Positions 42,226 to 42,887 of a DNA stretch of 42,887 nucleotides are shown piece after piece. The position numbers and the translations under genes are program-made. The notes under the pieces were generated by a model. The model was not told the DNA's origin. It worked only from the letters and a program-made list of their open reading frames with translations, and made no database searches. Position 1 is the first letter of the stretch, and every line of letters begins with the position of its first letter. The stretch is from Ignavibacteriales bacterium. GTDB lineage: Bacteria; Bacteroidota; Ignavibacteria; Ignavibacteriales; Ignavibacteriaceae. Where the stretch lies: positions 1 to 42,887 of the forward strand of contig JAAYVN010000033.1 of the NCBI GenBank assembly GCA_012517155.1, given 5' to 3'.

Positions 42226-42887
42226 CTACTCCCAGATCTTTACTTCAAATCTTCCTTCCGAAGTGACCACTCCTCTGGTCATGCTCATTGTATTGTAATG
42301 AATGTAATAATTCCCGTCCCTGTCTATTGAGATAAGCCCCCCGTCATTCTTGCTCAGCTTGTCGTTGAACGTCCCCACGACTGCCTCCTTCAGACTGTAT
42401 CCCTTGTACTCCATCAGCGCGTGTACATTGTAGGCGATAAGATTTTTTATGAACTTCTCCCCCCATCCGGTGCACGAGATTGCCACGGTTTTGTTATTCG
42501 CATAGTTCCCCGCTCCGATTATCGGACTGTCCCCAACCCTCCCGCTCTTCTTCATCATCATTCCCCCGGTGGAAGTTCCCGCAGCCAGATTCCCAAACAG
42601 GTCTAATGCCACGGCCCCTACCGTCCCCTTCTTTCCTTCTTCAATTTCTTTCATCCGTTTTTTATAATTTTTCTTCATCTCGGGGGTTATGAAGTAATCG
42701 CTCTCCACCATCTCCAGCCCCGTCTCTTTTGCAAATTTTTCCGCTCCGTCGGAAACCAGCAGCACATGCTTGCTTTTTTCCATCACGTTCCTCGCTAGGG
42801 TTATCGGGTTCTTTACTCTCTTCACATTTCCCACTGCCCCGCATGACAAATCACTCCCCGACATTATCGAGGCATCCAGCTCTGCAA
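42226..42887 (-). CDS. Isoaspartyl peptidase/L-asparaginase, Ntn-hydrolase (5' end cut by window edge)
   Basis: The frame stays open to the right edge (the codons before the ATG at 42864 read AELDASI, which also matches the family), so the true start lies outside. About 220 residues are visible. The family marks are LDASIMSGSDLSCGAVG, LARNVMEKSKHVLLV, the autocleavage site KKGTVGAVALD with the nucleophilic Thr (codon 42622-42624), TSTGGMMMKKSGRVGDSPIIGAGNYAN and CTGWGEKFI. The protein splits at that Thr into two chains and removes isoaspartyl residues or hydrolyses asparagine. It lies four bases from the convergent CcsA-like gene. Confidence 0.93.
   Translation of the reverse strand, partial: AELDASIMSGSDLSCGAVGNVKRVKNPITLARNVMEKSKHVLLVSDGAEKFAKETGLEMVESDYFITPEMKKNYKKRMKEIEEGKKGTVGAVALDLFGNLAAGTSTGGMMMKKSGRVGDSPIIGAGNYANNKTVAISCTGWGEKFIKNLIAYNVHALMEYKGYSLKEAVVGTFNDKLSKNDGGLISIDRDGNYYIHYNTMSMTRGVVTSEGRFEVKIWE

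Overview
The window looks like a chromosomal segment from a bacterium of the Bacteroidota/Chlorobiota lineage, most likely an Ignavibacteria-type organism. Four things point there: a TonB receptor with an N-terminal carboxypeptidase-regulatory-like domain, DUF3098-like and DUF5916/CBM9-like proteins, an elongation factor P whose loop tip reads PGN (as I remember for green sulfur bacteria), and repeated promoter sequences of the Bacteroidota form TTG-N19/20-TAnnTTTG. Unlike typical Bacteroidetes, many genes also carry clear Shine-Dalgarno sequences. No transposase, integrase, phage gene or CRISPR array is visible.

Layout. (1) 1-2247, minus: a membrane sensor protein cut by the left edge, followed by a 414-bp gap with five tandem 11-bp repeats. 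(2) 2662-7729, plus: a methyltransferase with uvrB, a small conserved-looking protein, a two-hairpin RNA or attenuator, then a DUF3098-like gene, an orphan EutN/CcmL microcompartment vertex protein and dprA. (3) 12980-7746, minus: a tight six-gene run metF, Gfo/Idh oxidoreductase, class II aldolase, ddl, a DivIC/FtsB-like gene and rarA. (4) 13137-19186: a TPR protein on plus, then four two-component genes on minus: a pseudo-receiver PAS histidine kinase, a lone receiver, a NarL-type regulator and its HisKA_3-type PAS kinase. (5) 19272-22644: a secreted repeat protein, mnmA and a MauE/DoxX-thioredoxin fusion. (6) 22667-27010: tRNA-Pro(CGG), a CBM9/DUF5916 outer-membrane protein, tRNA-Ala(GGC) and proS. 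(7) 27065-32639: a secreted metallophosphoesterase with a PQQ-type propeller, then a TM1266-family regulator, a TonB receptor and an EamA transporter in one operon behind a possibly structured leader. (8) 32718-42887: an SPFH/prohibitin protein, an ADP-ribosylglycohydrolase, efp, a redoxin, a small outer-membrane barrel, an AddB-like nuclease, gpmI, a CcsA/HemX-like protein and an isoaspartyl peptidase cut by the right edge.

Most of the content is housekeeping: DNA repair and uptake (uvrB, dprA, rarA, AddB-like), tRNA and translation (mnmA, proS, efp, two tRNAs), the envelope (ddl, DivIC-like) and glycolysis (gpmI). The parts most likely to hold undescribed biology are the two-hairpin RNA with C-rich loops before the EutN operon, the TM1266-TonB-EamA operon with its leader, the 11-bp repeat array, and the signal-transduction cluster with a degenerate receiver. 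All protein assignments come from reading motifs by eye; no database search was run.
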